Shown: positions 38,201-51,235, numbered from the stretch's first letter. The stretch: DNA of 64,000 bases from Taenia hydatigena (GCA_036345935.2 JADWOT020001139.1:62001-126000); one strand, 5' to 3'. The notes: generated by a model from the letters alone, not told the origin. Translations and numbers: made by a program.

Positions 38201-41200
38201 ACATTATATTGTTTTGAAGGACCACTCCAAACTTAAACTAACTTTTTGGTTCAAATCCGATCCTGCTCTTCCTGCTAATTAGATTTCCGACAAATATGCC
38301 CTCTTTTTGAGCCGTCCAAAGCAGTCTCAACATAGAAATAAGGATTTTTTCTGCAGATCGGTCACTAATGCGAAACTTTAAGCGATCTCATGGTTCTGCC
38401 AGGGCAGTATAATTTACGGAACAGATTTATTTCGACGACTTCTGCTCAATAGTAACGCAGGTTGGACACTTTATGGCGATTCTTAGGTCTTGTGACAACT
38501 TTTACTGGTTCTCTTAGGCCAACGTATAACAGATAAACTAGTAGATGTGGAGATTTTTTTGTTATCCGTTTTAGAAGCATTGGTCTGTGTTTCGAATCGA
38601 CAAGACGATAAGGGACTAAGAGGTAAAATTTGGCAGTTTATTCTTTTAATGATAAAATCTTTCGCAGTGCCTAACGCATCTTGTTAATTAGGTAATGCAT
38701 TTGGGTAACTGGCTGCAAATTTTAAATGCCTTAGTGATTAGGATTCTCGGATTATCAAAAGGGAACCATAGTGGTGTATTTCTTAAAATGGAGAGGCTCC
38801 AGTCGTCCTCAGATTCGAGAACCGAAATTCAAATGCTGGAATCATTGACAAATAGCAACCCACGCTAAATGCTAGCTCTCATCCTTTTAGCGACTTTGAT
38901 CCTTCAAAAAGATGATTTTTTAGTACTTTAGTCTACTCTGTGCAATGGGTTAGTTCGACTCACCTTTTCCTTGAGAAACTTCTAGATCATGTTGATCACT
39001 TTTCATTGTGGCATTAGGATCTAAAAACAAAAGCCTTTGGTTTTTTATTTCACAAAATGATTGGAAACGTTTTGACGTGATGGCAGCCTGAACTACCCTT
39101 AGCGACTTGCAAGCTAGATCCAAAATACTTGTTTGTTCTGCCAATATTTTGAAGACGATGCTAACTAGGTTCTTGGCTGCATACTCTGAAGCACCAGGAA
39201 ATTTGCGAGTTGGACCAAATGGGTTTTGGCGGCCGAAGTCTTGGACAGAATACAATTTACAAGTCACTTTAGAGCATTGAGATGATTTACTTAGCTGCAT
39301 GACTGCCTGATCATTTAGTAGCACAGATATGTTCTTAGAAGAAGCTTTGCCTATTTTGCAGACTGCATTCTTCGGGAAGCCCTACCTCTTAAAAGTCCGT
39401 CAAATTTATGCAAATGTCGTCATCGCATTCTTTTATCTGCTTAATGTATCAAACTCTCAATTTATTCTGTGGTTACCTTTCCCAATTTTGACTCCTTTAT
39501 AGTGATTTTTTTTCTTCCTCTCGTTAGGTGGATCTAAATAAAGGCGGCCTCAGCACCGCGGTCAGCGCTGTCATGGCCGTGTGCCAATTGAGAAAATGCA
39601 TAGATTAGTGGGCATCTCTGTGTACAATCTCAAACCTGTCAGGGTGCGTGGCAGCGAGTCGCAGGGTATGCTGATGTGCACCGCTGACACCAATGGTAAA
39701 GTGGAACCTCTAGTTATTGAGGGTCTGACAGAGCCAGCGCTGGATGACAGGGTCTACGTGGAGGGCTATCATGGTGAGTTAAAATCTACATTCTATTATG
39801 GGGTCTCGGGCTTTAGAGGCATGCTTTCTATCGCCCCGTCACATCTGTATGAACTTAGGATAATTTACTGAAGGCTACGAAATAGTGCCAAATTTTTAAT
39901 GGCTTTTTAATCGTAAAGTTGCATTGGCATTTGCTTTCTACTGATGGCTTGGGTTTTCAAGGAGCTTCGAAACATTGTGAGACTTTAAAAGGGCATTCAG
40001 GATGTTCCTCGACTAGTAGACAATTCACCATAAGTCCATTTAAGATCTTAGGAGCTGTTTGCACAAGTGAGATAATAAAAAATAATTCTATGCTATTCCT
40101 TGGTCTTTCAGGTTTAGAAATCAAATGCTTTAGGAACTGTCATTAAAAGAAGGGCTTCATTCTAATGAATGTAATGAAAATGATCGGTGGTCGCTGTACG
40201 CGTTTCGTCATCCCTGCTTCCCTGTTTTAAAACTTAATACTTTGATATTAGGATTTTTAAAGTTTAGTTTTATGATGGATTAGAGGTGCACGGATTTTGT
40301 CATTAATGCTTGCGCATGTGTGGGACCACTTTCTTTTGTATTTTCAAACAAAAACAATGAAGCATTGCAAACCTATGTGATCAATTAGAGAGCATAACTC
40401 GCAAGTAGGAATCTACTGCTTTCAGAGGAATACGTGACGTGTTAATCCCTTTTCACACATCCCTCCGCATTCGCATCGGCACTGATGTCGGTGAATATCG
40501 GTGAATTAAGTTCTTTTGCATGCAACATTTACCAATCCGGAGAACCTAAGGAGATTGCGAAATCCGAGACGTTCTAGAACATCCAGAAATTGGACAAGAA
40601 GAGGAAAGCTTCTGGTGTGTTCGTTGACGTTGCAGACGTCCACTATAGCACAGATTGGCGGACTTACAGTGACTGCGTGAAACATCTACCTAATGGAAGC
40701 GTCAGATGATAAAATAGTGATAAGTGTCACCGCCATTCACTGCAGCAATGCAGTTTGTGAATTTAATTGACTTTAGGCCATGGTTTTTCTTTAAGAGTAG
40801 TAAGCAATAAAGATACGCGTTCGTAAGAATTCCACTTTACTCAAGTAGACCAACTCATTTTACGTCTTTCAAGCCTTCCTTTTAGGCGAACCGGATGCTC
40901 AACTTCACCCTAAAAAGATAGTGAGGGAGCGTGGACGGTGCGCAAATAGCCACTTACAAGGGTGTGTTCCAAAAGCTGAGGAACAGCCTTGATGCTGTCA
41001 TGAAGGCCCATAACTTTGGTGGATGTACAGATCTCGTATGCAGAGCGTGTAGTTCAATGTGCTCCCATTTTATTCTTAGTTGTGCGTACAAAGCGAAGGC
41101 AGTCTTGTGTCGAGTGCTAGCGTCTGTTTCTTTTGGTACGTGGTATATTTTCTTTAAGAACTATAAATGCAGAGATTTTGCCACAATTAGCAGCTTGCAT

Positions 41201-41215
41201 CAAAGAGGTGGTCAA
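35210..41215. repeat. Right arm of the 6-kb diverged inverted duplication (dead AIMP1 copy)
   Basis: This is the plus-strand counterpart of 24300-30300. It keeps the exon order, the intron positions and about 1.1 kb of 5' flank. Homologous introns show that the copy arose by DNA duplication and not by retrotransposition. Both ends fade gradually, so the edges are approximate. Confidence 0.85.
36377..41036 (+). pseudogene. Decayed duplicate of the AIMP1 gene
   Basis: Counterparts of all five exons are present in order: near 36377-36558, 36588-36690, 37713-37872, 39528-39774 and 40888-41036. The ATG is kept, but the first donor (GTAAGT in the live gene) has become TAAAAG, so translation reads into a stop. 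Exon 3 keeps V-D-I-S-R and H-H-P-D-A-D, then hits a stop where Y-V-E-K should be. Exon 4 has a TAA five codons in (V-D-L-N-stop) and a frame change just after it, yet still encodes N-L-K-P-V and S-Q-G-M-L-M-C-T. Exon 5 has lost part of the P-K-K segment and shifted frame. Expression as a full protein is not possible. Confidence 0.85.
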
Positions 41216-41786
41216 ATGCGTAGGAGTTGAGAAGAAGGACAGAGGAACATGCGCCGCTACCAGCTTCTAAAAATGAGGCGTTAGAGCACCCACTTCTCTA
41301 ATCCTACTTTCAAGCATAGATTTCGCGATTTGGTATTTTGGGGAAGCGAACAAAGGTACCTTTATTCCTTCTTCTCCATTAGTCACGTCTTGGCAGACGA
41401 GTCGCTGTACCTGCACACTCTTAAATTATGAAGACGTGCTATCCAATCAAGTGTACATCACTCGGCCGTGCTTAGAGTTTGGCTGTGAGCAAGAGAGCAC
41501 AAGAATGGCCCTGTCCCAGGGTCCGTGCTGATGGGTTTCTTAGACAAGTAAGGTGAGGTTAACAAAGCATTTAGAATGCTGAACATTAAGGCTGCTCGGC
41601 ACCACTAGGGGAATTCGAAAACCGTTACCTAGCCATCTTAGGGGATTTAGCCATCTGCTACTGCGCGTTAAATCTATTTTCTCAACTTTCGCTTCTGCCT
41701 TAATCCCTTACCTTTACCTACTCACCGTCGGTTAACCAAGCATCGTTTACTTCCACCGCCTACACCTTAATCTCCCTATGACCTCC

Positions 41787-41895
41787 CAGCTTTCTGCAAT
41801 GTCGTTTAAAAGACGTCAAAGGGCCAACGCAGAAAGAAATCATAGAAATTAGAAGCTAATCATGCTACCACCTTTTCCTTCTCCCCTGCTTCATC
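41787..41895 (+). repeat. Short direct repeat, copy 1
   Basis: GTCAAAGGGCCAA followed by an AGAAATT-G-AGCAA/CTA-TATGCTA series and a C/T-rich tail aligns with 42932-43035, about 1.14 kb away in the same orientation. Confidence 0.6.
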
Positions 41896-42931
41896 TTAAC
41901 CTCCTCCTCACTGACCTCATTTACGTGCGTCTTCGCAACTAGTGTGCTTTACTTATCAAGGCAACCTATGGGTAGCGTCTTCGAGTTTGCCGCTTGACAG
42001 ATACTTACATTCCTTCCACGAAACCCATTCCTCCGAACCACACTGAAATCTATCGTTTAAGAAATGAGTAAACGAAAACATTCAGGAAAATGTGGAAAAA
42101 AGAGGAAAAGGAATAGAGAACGCAGTGCCACAGCAATGTGCAGAAGCTTCCGACGTTGGCTTTTCTCAATCCTCTCCTCTGCTTCTCGCCTTTGGACGTC
42201 TCACTTTCGTCCCTCGTCCAACTATTCTTTCGTGGCTTTCAGCTTAGCAGTCGTGCAGCTTCCCCTACTAGGAAGGTGCAATCACCACCATTGCCATCTA
42301 TGGGCTATAGGCATGCGGTTAGGAACAAGCACCAAAAGCGAACCTTTACCAGTTCTATATCGATCACTAGGAGTTAGTCGCCAATGCCTTTACTGGATTC
42401 ATGCATCGCATTGCCCCAATTGCCGGAAGGCTTCCTTCCAAAAGGGAGCAGCAGAGGTAAAAGCTGACGAAAAACAGTCTAGACAAGGCAGCGCATTTCC
42501 TTCAAAGCACATTAGAATTGGTAATCCGTCTCATCCTCCTCCGTCAACTTTGCATGCGCTATGATGCACAAAATTTAACCACGGCAAAAAAAACACGAAG
42601 TGAAGTGATGTCTGCTCCTCAAAATCAATCACAAGGGATGCTATCTAAGTCCAACACCAGATGGCGCTGAGAAACACCACGCGATGACACATGCCGCTAA
42701 TCGACTCACACGTGTGGGATTTAAAATGGTCCATCGCACAGCAGTGTCGGACATGATTGTCTAGGCATTGTTTCGCATCCTGCTGCGCATCTCTCTTCGC
42801 GGATTCGTCCCATTAATTAAGTTGGCCGTCAATGTCCCCCCTTTGCTCCGTTTTCTCCTCCTGTTCAGCATTCTGTTATTTTTTTTACTTTTGTCGCCCC
42901 CCTCGCCATCTGAGCACCAGTCGTAACCGTC

Positions 42932-43035
42932 CGGCCTGCCGTCTCGGAGAAGTCAAAGGGCCAAGACAAATAGCTGCAGTAGAAATTGGTAGCAAGTTAT
43001 GCTAATAACCCCTCCTCCTCTCCTCTCCTCTTCTC
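42932..43035 (+). repeat. Short direct repeat, copy 2, ending in a C/T tract
   Basis: This is the partner of 41787-41895. It runs into CCCCTCCTCCTCTCCTCTCCTC (about 43009-43032), a pyrimidine tract that is the most skewed stretch of the window. The surrounding 41.7-43.1 kb is pyrimidine-rich on the plus strand. Confidence 0.6.
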
Positions 43036-45094
43036 TCCATGGGCTACTTTTTCCATCCCCCACCTCCTTCCTATTTCATTTGAGTGCTGCACTTTAATAG
43101 TATCAAATCTGGTATCCAGTGTTAATCACATTGATAGGAAAACCATCTTTAGCCTCTTTAAGTGCGCTGCTTAAAAGTTAAAATTCTCTAAGTCAGATGG
43201 CTAAATGAGGGGGTAGGTGAGTTAGTTGAGGGATAGATGGGAGGGGGTGAGAAAGAAATATGGAATGCTGCATTACCATACTGTGAAGAACCATCCCACA
43301 TTGCCCATGTCCATTTCCCCTTACTCTTTCCCATCCTGCTTCATTCCATGGTCTCGGCTTCTCACCCCTTTGCCACTCTCTCAATCAATTCTTAATATCT
43401 TTTAGATGTGCATTCAGGCTCTTTATCAATGCAGTGCAATAACTCTGCAAAGCAGATCGTTAGACACAGGCAGCAGAAACGCATCGTCGTTAATGCAACA
43501 TTCATCTTTAGGGGTGAGTAGTAAAGTGAATGGTATTTTCGTTATGACACCGGCATTGACATTTCGAGAGTGAGAACCTTGAACGCCTTTCCGATTGCCA
43601 AAAATTCGGAGCATAGGTGTTAACGACTGATGTTGCGATGTACAGGAACGCAAACTTTATTCATTGCCCTTATATTATTAAATACTTGACAAACGTGGAG
43701 GAGAGAATACAATGGTAGTGAAGTATTGCAGTAATCCATTTAACAGATACAATTGAATGAATTGCAAGTGAGCATACTACTGACCTTGACGTGGAAGGGC
43801 TTAATTTTCTATTAGCGCGGGTAATGTTACAAAAGCAAAGCATAAGTACAGCCTGTGGAGAATAAGAAGCTCACCTAGCCAGCTTACCGTTGACCAGAGA
43901 GTGAAATATCTACAATTCTAACACGTTATCGAAAACACCACATAAACCTTATAAACGATGGCTTCCTCAAATTCGTTAAGGTATCCACGCATATTATCTT
44001 TTCAGTTGCGTTCACAGAATCATTTTAATGATCTACAACCGTTATACATCTTTGCAGCTTCTCAACAGACCTCACGGATCCCACTGCTCTGCGGAATGCC
44101 TGTTTAATTAGAACTGTAGAATTCTAACTTCCCATCCCCTTTCAAACAGGTCATGCACTTACCTCTTTTGATTTGTTCCATAGGCTCTTGGAAACAATTC
44201 ACTGGCTAAATGTGAAGATGCTGTAACAGCAATGTCATAACTGAGACATTGCGGTCGAGGTTGCGATTCTTTAGTTGATGCAAATTTCGAAACGCGAGTT
44301 GGATTCGTCAACCACCTCTCATTAAAGAGGTTTGCTTAACTAAACTTCGCTTTTATGGGCACTGCCACTCGAGTCCGCACTATGGGTGATCTGCTAGCGA
44401 CATTACCAATCGTCTTCGTTCATCCATTGGCAAGAAATCTTGATTTTAGCCCCCAACGTTTGACGTACCCTTATAAGGAACAATGTTTATGGTGGATGGC
44501 GATCAGTTGAGTTCAGATGTGAGCACTGCAAATGAGTTGGTAAATGCTTCTTTTTAAAAACCGATTTCTACTGCAGCTCTGCCTAAGCTATTGCTCCAAG
44601 GTAAGGACTGCAGGTTTTATCAATCGTCTGAAAGAAAACATTGCCTGTGCGTGCGGTTAAAGCTGGTCCTTTTTAGCCACCATTGAAATTAAGTGTGGCG
44701 ATAAAAGTTTTGCCCGCCAATTTTGTTAAATGTTCTGGTGGTGGATAAGCTAGTGCAGAGGAGCTGGAGTGCTTCTCCCTTTAATTGATTACAACCACTA
44801 TAGCAAGATATGTGCATGACTTTCAAGATGCCCTTCGTCAATATTGTCTAAGTAGCCTGCATGAAAGTGTCCCAGAGTAGCATGTTTTGAAACTGTGTAA
44901 GATTCGATTTTATAACTCCCGACATTTTGTGGTGTACAAAATATCAACGGTAGAGACAATCGATTGAAAGGCGAAAGAAATGGATCACCTTTTAACCAGC
45001 ATGTGCTTTTTGTGAACAACTCTTGCTACTCATTGGAGTCAGTAGCAGTTCATTTCGCAAAAAGAAAAGTGGATCACGTTTTGAAACAAAAGCT

Positions 45095-45145
45095 GATATA
45101 GGCCACCCAGAGATGTTACACAAGTGCCGCAATCGCTTAAAAGGC
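45095..45145 (+). repeat. Short diverged direct repeat, copy 1
   Basis: GCTGATATAGGCCACCCAGA, followed by ACAAGTGCCG, aligns with the segment at 46757-46803 at roughly 80 percent. It is probably part of a longer, badly decayed element. Confidence 0.5.
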
Positions 45146-46089
45146 CTAATATGCGCTTTGACTTATCCCAAATACCAAATGCTGGTGAACTCGGATAAAA
45201 TAGAGGCTGAAGCACTTTTCGTCTTTGCATTTCAAGAAATCGCTACCCCGAACCGTTGTTGATGGTGGCATAGGTGACCACAGGTGCTAAAGCAGTTTCT
45301 TAGAGTTTTAAAACACGCAATAACACTAATTTTGGATGATATCATATAAAATGGCTTGCGCTGATTAAGCAAGTAGGAGATACTGCCCACAGAATCCCAT
45401 CCCTTCCTCACGTTACTCCTCAGGTTAACTTCACGTCGTGGTGAGCTGCATCTCATTGTCGCAATGTTCTTTTAAACATTTGCACTCACTAATTACAGCA
45501 GATAAGTTTTGCATATTGATTTCAGTGTTAAAGGCAATGCCTAGAGTGAATATAGTCTGCACTTCTGGCTACGCATCGACTTTTATGTCCGCCATAAATT
45601 TTGCACTTTTTAGCATGCATTGGGTTGCAGACAGCATAGACTTGGTGCCCGTCTCCACTCATAAAATCTAATTGTACACCAAGTCACGGCTCTGAACAGA
45701 CCTTCACGCAATGCAGACAGAGAATTCATGCTGCTCTTTAGAAACCTAAAGATCAGTATTTAGGTAAATTTTGCGCGCAAAGTATTTCAGCATTTCCACC
45801 TCACACATCTGTTCCTGAGTATTTAAAACAGACATTGTCTTCGTATAAGTACGGTAAAGGCATTTGAACCGCAATTAGGTGCAATTCAAGCAACTAGTTC
45901 CTTCACCTTTTCATTATTTGCCAAAAAGTAGCAGCAGATGCTAGGCTTAATTCATGTTTTACCTAAACTAATGATCATATAGCTGATTCCAAAAAAACAA
46001 ACTGGGTTTCGTCAAATCAGCACAAGCACAGGGACGTATTTGCAAGGAAGCGACTGGATCCAGTCATGCTTGAACAGGTTACAATGAAC

Positions 46090-46470
46090 TGTACCTTAGT
46101 TTATAATGACAAATATCGTTTCTGGCTGCAAGACTTACCAAATCTGTGCGTGTCATTAGGCGCAATCACGAAGTTTGCTAATTCGACCCCCCTGACCTCA
46201 GAAGGACAATCCAAAAATCAATGCTGGCATGATTATTACCTAGCGTGATGTAATACCGCAATGGCGGATAAAGACTCAGCTGGTCGACAGCAATCAATGT
46301 CATCCAAACCATGCCAGCAGTGAATATTTGCCATGAGACATCCAGACGGGACTTTAGCTAAACTGGAACAACCACCGATTTTATGTTGAGAATGCTAAAC
46401 AAATGGCTATCACCTATGACTTTAAGGCCCATCTCATCGTTATCAACGAAATAATCTAGTTAAACTTAAT
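46090..46470 (+). repeat. Dispersed direct repeat, copy 2
   Basis: This is the second copy of the repeat at 22440-22860, about 23.6 kb away on the same strand and strongly diverged. The H-P-D-G-T-L-A-K motif is kept, but the frame is broken by stops. Confidence 0.6.
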
Positions 46471-46756
46471 TGATGAATTAAATGGTGGAGGGTTGGTTAG
46501 GATGCAACACTAATCATGCTAGAATGTTCATTTTTTACTAGCGTACCAAACTTTGTAACACTAATCTCTCGGTCAGAAAGGTTACCACAATTTCCAAAGT
46601 CAGTATTTTGTGGCCAAATTAATGCTGGTTGAGTGTGATTGTTGCACTAACCCTTGTAAAGTCTCAAATGCCTTTGAAACCCAGGGGGAGAATATGGGGT
46701 TGGCTACTAACAATGCCCACTTAGCACGACACCTGACTCCTAAACACCTTCATAGA

Positions 46757-46803
46757 GAGCTGATACAGGCTATCCAGAGGTGTCACGCAAGTGCCGTGAA
46801 TAA
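46757..46803 (+). repeat. Short diverged direct repeat, copy 2
   Basis: GCTGATACAGGCTATCCAGA, followed by GCAAGTGCCG, is the partner of 45095-45145, about 1.66 kb away in the same orientation. Confidence 0.5.
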
Positions 46804-47355
46804 AAAGTGCGTTTAGTGCGTTGCAGCTAGGCTTAACGTGTACCGCGATCCACCTCAAACATCAAATGTCCTTGCATTGTAGCGCCGATGACTTCATTTG
46901 AAGTAAAAGTCGGGGCGCTCTTAGTCTATGCACTCCAAAAGAGCGCCACTTCCAAATGCTGTTGATTTTGATACAGGCGGTCACCAGAAGTCGACTCTTC
47001 AAATTCCTCGCATTAGAGAGAAAGAGGAGGATGCACACTGCCTTGTGCTCATCATCAGTGTCAAATGTCATCTTTCGACGCATGAATGCAACCACTCAAA
47101 CACATTCTGCTTTCGAGCACTGCTTATTGGCTTTTAGAAGGAAAACACTCCTCCCTGATTACATGCTGCAAACCTAGTGTACATAACTCCATTATATTCC
47201 TCTTACTTCAAATAATTAATAACATTCGTATGCAGCACTACTTGAACACGACTAGAGCCATTAACACCTTGCACTTACATTTAACGCTACTAACATGAAC
47301 ATAACGTACATTTAGTTGAGCAAGCCTTCCTTTTCGCGACCTCCGTAGAGGCTCT

Positions 47356-50300
47356 TTAATCATGCTCCACGCTGCAATCGAGGCTCGAGAAGTAAGCAGG
47401 AGTGCATGGAAGTAAGTAAGGCCATTCGAAATCGACACCGCATATATTTGCAACTGAGGGGTTTGTTGAGACTGAAAGTTTTAGACCATTCAGTTAACAA
47501 CCCTTTAGGGCTAAAAATATTCCTTTGTAATTTAATTCTTTTAAAACATCCTCATGTCACCGCATATGCCCGCCAGTGGGTTTCCATCATCATCACTGAA
47601 TTTAAAATCGCCTTCCACAAAAAGGAGTTTGAGTGAATTAAAGTGCCGGATCTTACACACAATCCATCTAAATTGACCACATCAGTGGAGATGCACAATT
47701 TGCTCTACCTGTATACCAACACAATTGCCAAGTAGATAAGACCAACGTTGAACAACCCAAGTAGATTTATCAGTAGAATAGTTTGTACTGGCTCTAAAGG
47801 ATAGATACGCAACAAGAAAGGAAATGAAATCTGGTGGTAGTCTAGATTCACTCTTTTCGCATACCAATTCCACAAGGCGCAAGTAAGTATCATGTACGTT
47901 GAGGTCCGCGTCCATCGCCTGGCCATTTCATCGTACTCCTTGGCAGGGAGAGCATTAGAGGATGATGGATGACATCAATGAGATTGAAGATGTCTGCATA
48001 TCTCTTTGCTTAGACTCCAATATTAGCCACCTCAGTGACATTTGACTTGAGGTCGAAGATACCTTGCGAGGTATCACCATTTTCAATTTGGTAATGGAAG
48101 GTGATGGAGGGCAGTGTAGGCACTTTGATATGTGAGAGGGTGCGCAGTGGTTCGAAGAGACTAGCAGAGGGGACGGTACTGCTACTACCCTCTTGCAGCA
48201 ATTGCACTTGAATCAGTCGCATTGCAAGTGCTGCCCCACTAGCCACTGAGAGGTTGATTCGCTGCCGAGAGGAAAACAACTCATCAGCGCACAAGAAATC
48301 CTCAATGCTCTCATGCGTATATTCATGGGTAGGAGTGAGTTCACTGCTAGAGGTAGCACCCACCATTAAACAAAGGCTGGGTGTTGAAATACATTACTGT
48401 TAAATTTAATGGTCAAATTTACCTGTGTGAACACCAGTCTCATCTCCTCCTATTCACCCTGGAAGTTATGACATCGCGCTGCTCTATGGGATGCCTTTTA
48501 ACTAAGGTATTAATGATTTCACAGGTAGACATCGATTTAAAGGCGGCAGTGTGTGCAATAAAACAGATCTGCGAACCACCTGTTCTTAGTGCATCACCTC
48601 ATAACTAAAATCATGTTGGTGGCGGAGTCATTTACGGCAATCGAAGTTTGTTGCCGCGAATTGCAAAATCACCTAAAGGATGCACGATTTGTGTTGCCTG
48701 CGTGTAGTTGAAATGTAGGAGAAGTGTAGAATGAGGGCGAAGTGATGCTGATTACCTCCTTATGCGGCATTGACACCTCATCGTATCTGGTGCCCTTGGG
48801 CAGTGCTGTGACAACGATGAGCGAACGACCAGCAGCCCATGTGGGTCCAGCTCGAGACAAATGCGCTCCCCATGCAGGCAAGGCATCGTAAGTAAGCATG
48901 TCCGTGGGATCCACGTGCATGAGTGCGATCCGCCCTTGCTTGATTCTGCCGAAGTTCTTAACGCCCACTACGAATTTCACTGCCAGTTCTGGTCTTGCTA
49001 ATATCAGCGCCACTGAAAAAGAGGTTTACGCGAGTAAAGAATGGAAACAACTCGCATGGGGACCAAAGTAATCGCTTAACGTCCAAATGATCTTCCAATG
49101 GCCCTAGTAATCTCGTAAAGTTTGTGGCCGATGTGATATGGACACTAGTCAAGAGTTCAAGCACGCTGTGCCTGTTTAAAGAGAGGCGAAGTGTTGATAG
49201 AATTGAATCTAATATCTCAGGAATGTAGAGGTTTGTGGTGTGTAAATCGTAGAACATTGCAATGGGCCTCCATCCATTGTTGACGAGATAGACAAGAATG
49301 CCTCGTAGAATAGTCTTGCGCTGAACTACAACAGATACCGCAGCGATGGGTGGAGGGTGTAAACTACGACTACTGTCGTGGAGGTGGCTGACGAAGACAG
49401 AGGTGGAACCCAACACTTGACAGTAGTAGGAGATCTGGTAGAGTTGAGATCGTTGCGGCTCCTTTGGGTTACCAAGATTGATCCATTCGTTCACCAAATT
49501 ACAGTCGCTAGCTAAGGGAGGCCCCAGTAACACGCTGAACCCCGCAAAGTTTAACGCACTTCGCTAAAATTGCAAAACAATTATTTTAATGCGTCTGATA
49601 CACATTTTGGCGGCGAGTACATGTGATATAAAACATTTTCATTCCCTTCACCGCTACTTGCAATGACGAGTGCCACAATTGGTTAAGGATGAAAATGCGG
49701 ATGCAGAGGGATTTGAAAGGAATAAACTTAACAAACCTAGGTGGGGTGGATTGATGTAAAATGGGCGAACAATGCATCAATGTTAAATTCCAACTTCAAA
49801 GTATCGCCAAGAATTTGCACAAATGCTGACATTGCAGTGTTGAACTTATTAGTGAATGCTAACACCTGGCTCTGACGCTGATTACTTTCCCATTTCATTG
49901 ATGGCTAGTTGGGCAGAAGAGATGGGATAAGCACAGTATTCGATACTGTTACGAGAAGGCGTTAGAATGCGGAGGCAGTAAATGTCACCATGCTATTTCT
50001 TTCTATAAGCAACTCGGTTTTGGGAATCGAGGTAACTCTGTTGTCACTAGCGTGATTACCATTCTTCCACACCTCAAAATTAAGTGTGATGATGTTGGAT
50101 GAGTTGGTGGTTAAATAACATGGGTTTGCCTCGGATTAGACGCGTTCGCATGGCACTCATAAATACAAGGTTACCTCAGCGTAGGTGTCAACACTACTCG
50201 AGAGGCTGTCAAATTCTACCATGACGAACCTGTAAGTTTTGCAGAGTTTCGTACAGCGCGCTTGCTCTCGAGGCCTCCTGCATTGAGCAGCCAGACACCC

Positions 50301-50540
50301 GTATGTACTCCAGAGCAGCAAAGAACCTTGTCTCACTGTTCGTCGGCATCAATAAGCGCACGTAGTGCACAGTTGCGGCGACGCTGTGAGCGATGTTGAA
50401 GTGCTCCATATCGGACGAGCACCCAGGGTCAGAGACGAATGTGTGGATAGTGGGAAGCTTTCGAACACTTGAAAACTCGCATTTTCTGCACCAAGGACGT
50501 TAAGAATGGTCAAAGTGATCAAGAAAGCGACCAGAAGCAT
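47356..50540 (-). CDS. ANF-receptor-domain (natriuretic-peptide-receptor-like) membrane protein, multi-exon
   Basis: Exons proposed in transcript order are 50540-50230, 49563-49081, 49012-48756, 48697-48636, 48343-48031, 47938-47709 and a short last exon ending with a stop at 47356. The start M-L-L-V-A-F-L-I-T-L-T-I-L begins a signal peptide. F-S-V-L-L-G-P-P-L-A-S-D, L-V-N-N-G-W-R-P-I-A-M-F-Y-D and L-A-R-P-E-L-A-V-K-F fit the periplasmic-binding type I fold of ANF receptors. I-T-F-H-Y-Q-I-E-N-G-D matches the end of that domain. A hydrophobic stretch (I-L-L-I-N-L-L-G-L-F-N-V-G-L-I-Y-L-A-I-V) follows, then a very short tail. Total is about 555 aa, near the size of the NPR-C class. One extra base is needed near 50480 (an A run) and one at the 49081/49012 junction to hold the frame. 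The last three exons are the least certain. Confidence 0.6.
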
Positions 50541-51235
50541 CTCGTTTTATCGAACGATTTTGTGGGGAATTAAGGAGGTGTGAAATGGTTTCAATTTATA
50601 TGTAAGTGGTTGATGTTAACTCCCCTTCTTAATGCACATAAGCAATTAGTGTAGACGTTAACGGAGTTAAAGTTTGCATGGCATGATGGAGTAATAGATG
50701 CTGAAGTATTCTATCAGCGAAATTGTTGCAGCTATTTAACACACTAGGAGAGGTTGCAAGGTTGCATGCATGAAGCCGAATAAACTGCTCCCATCAAAAT
50801 AACTGATGGGCAGGCCAGTGCATTAACTTTATAAATAGCTTCGACGATTTTGCTGACAAGATACTCTAACATCTTTGACTCAATTATGTCACGCGAACTC
50901 CGATTCCGTCAACGCCTACATTAATTGCTTTTGTGCGTTAAGAAGGGACGTTAACATCAACCGCTTGCATACAAATTAAACCTATTCCACACCTCCCCAA
51001 TTCTCCAGTACAAGTTGTTCTACCGATAAATCTACTTGGACAATTTAAAGGCACGCTGGGCTGTTGCGAATCAGTCGTTCTTGAGATGATGTTTCCGTTG
51101 CTCATCTCCATCTTCATCAATCTTCATCTAACCATTTCTCATTCGTGGATTTCCTGCATAAGGCCTTTTTGATAGTGGATCATTTGTGCTTTACATCTTA
51201 AGTGCTTGTTTAGATCACCGATCCCGAATGAACGT

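Larger units (their letters stand above)
41230..47300. other. Repeat-rich stretch without a supported gene
   Basis: The 166-codon frame at 42064-42564 lies in pyrimidine-rich repeat DNA, has no recognisable domain and is probably chance. I saw no splice-consistent exon set, no RNA gene and no transposase motif here apart from the repeat pairs listed separately. Confidence 0.5.

Noticed and set aside
42064..42564. 166-codon plus-strand frame with a basic start
   Set aside because: It lies in pyrimidine-rich repeat DNA, overlaps another long frame, has no domain, and its openness follows from composition.
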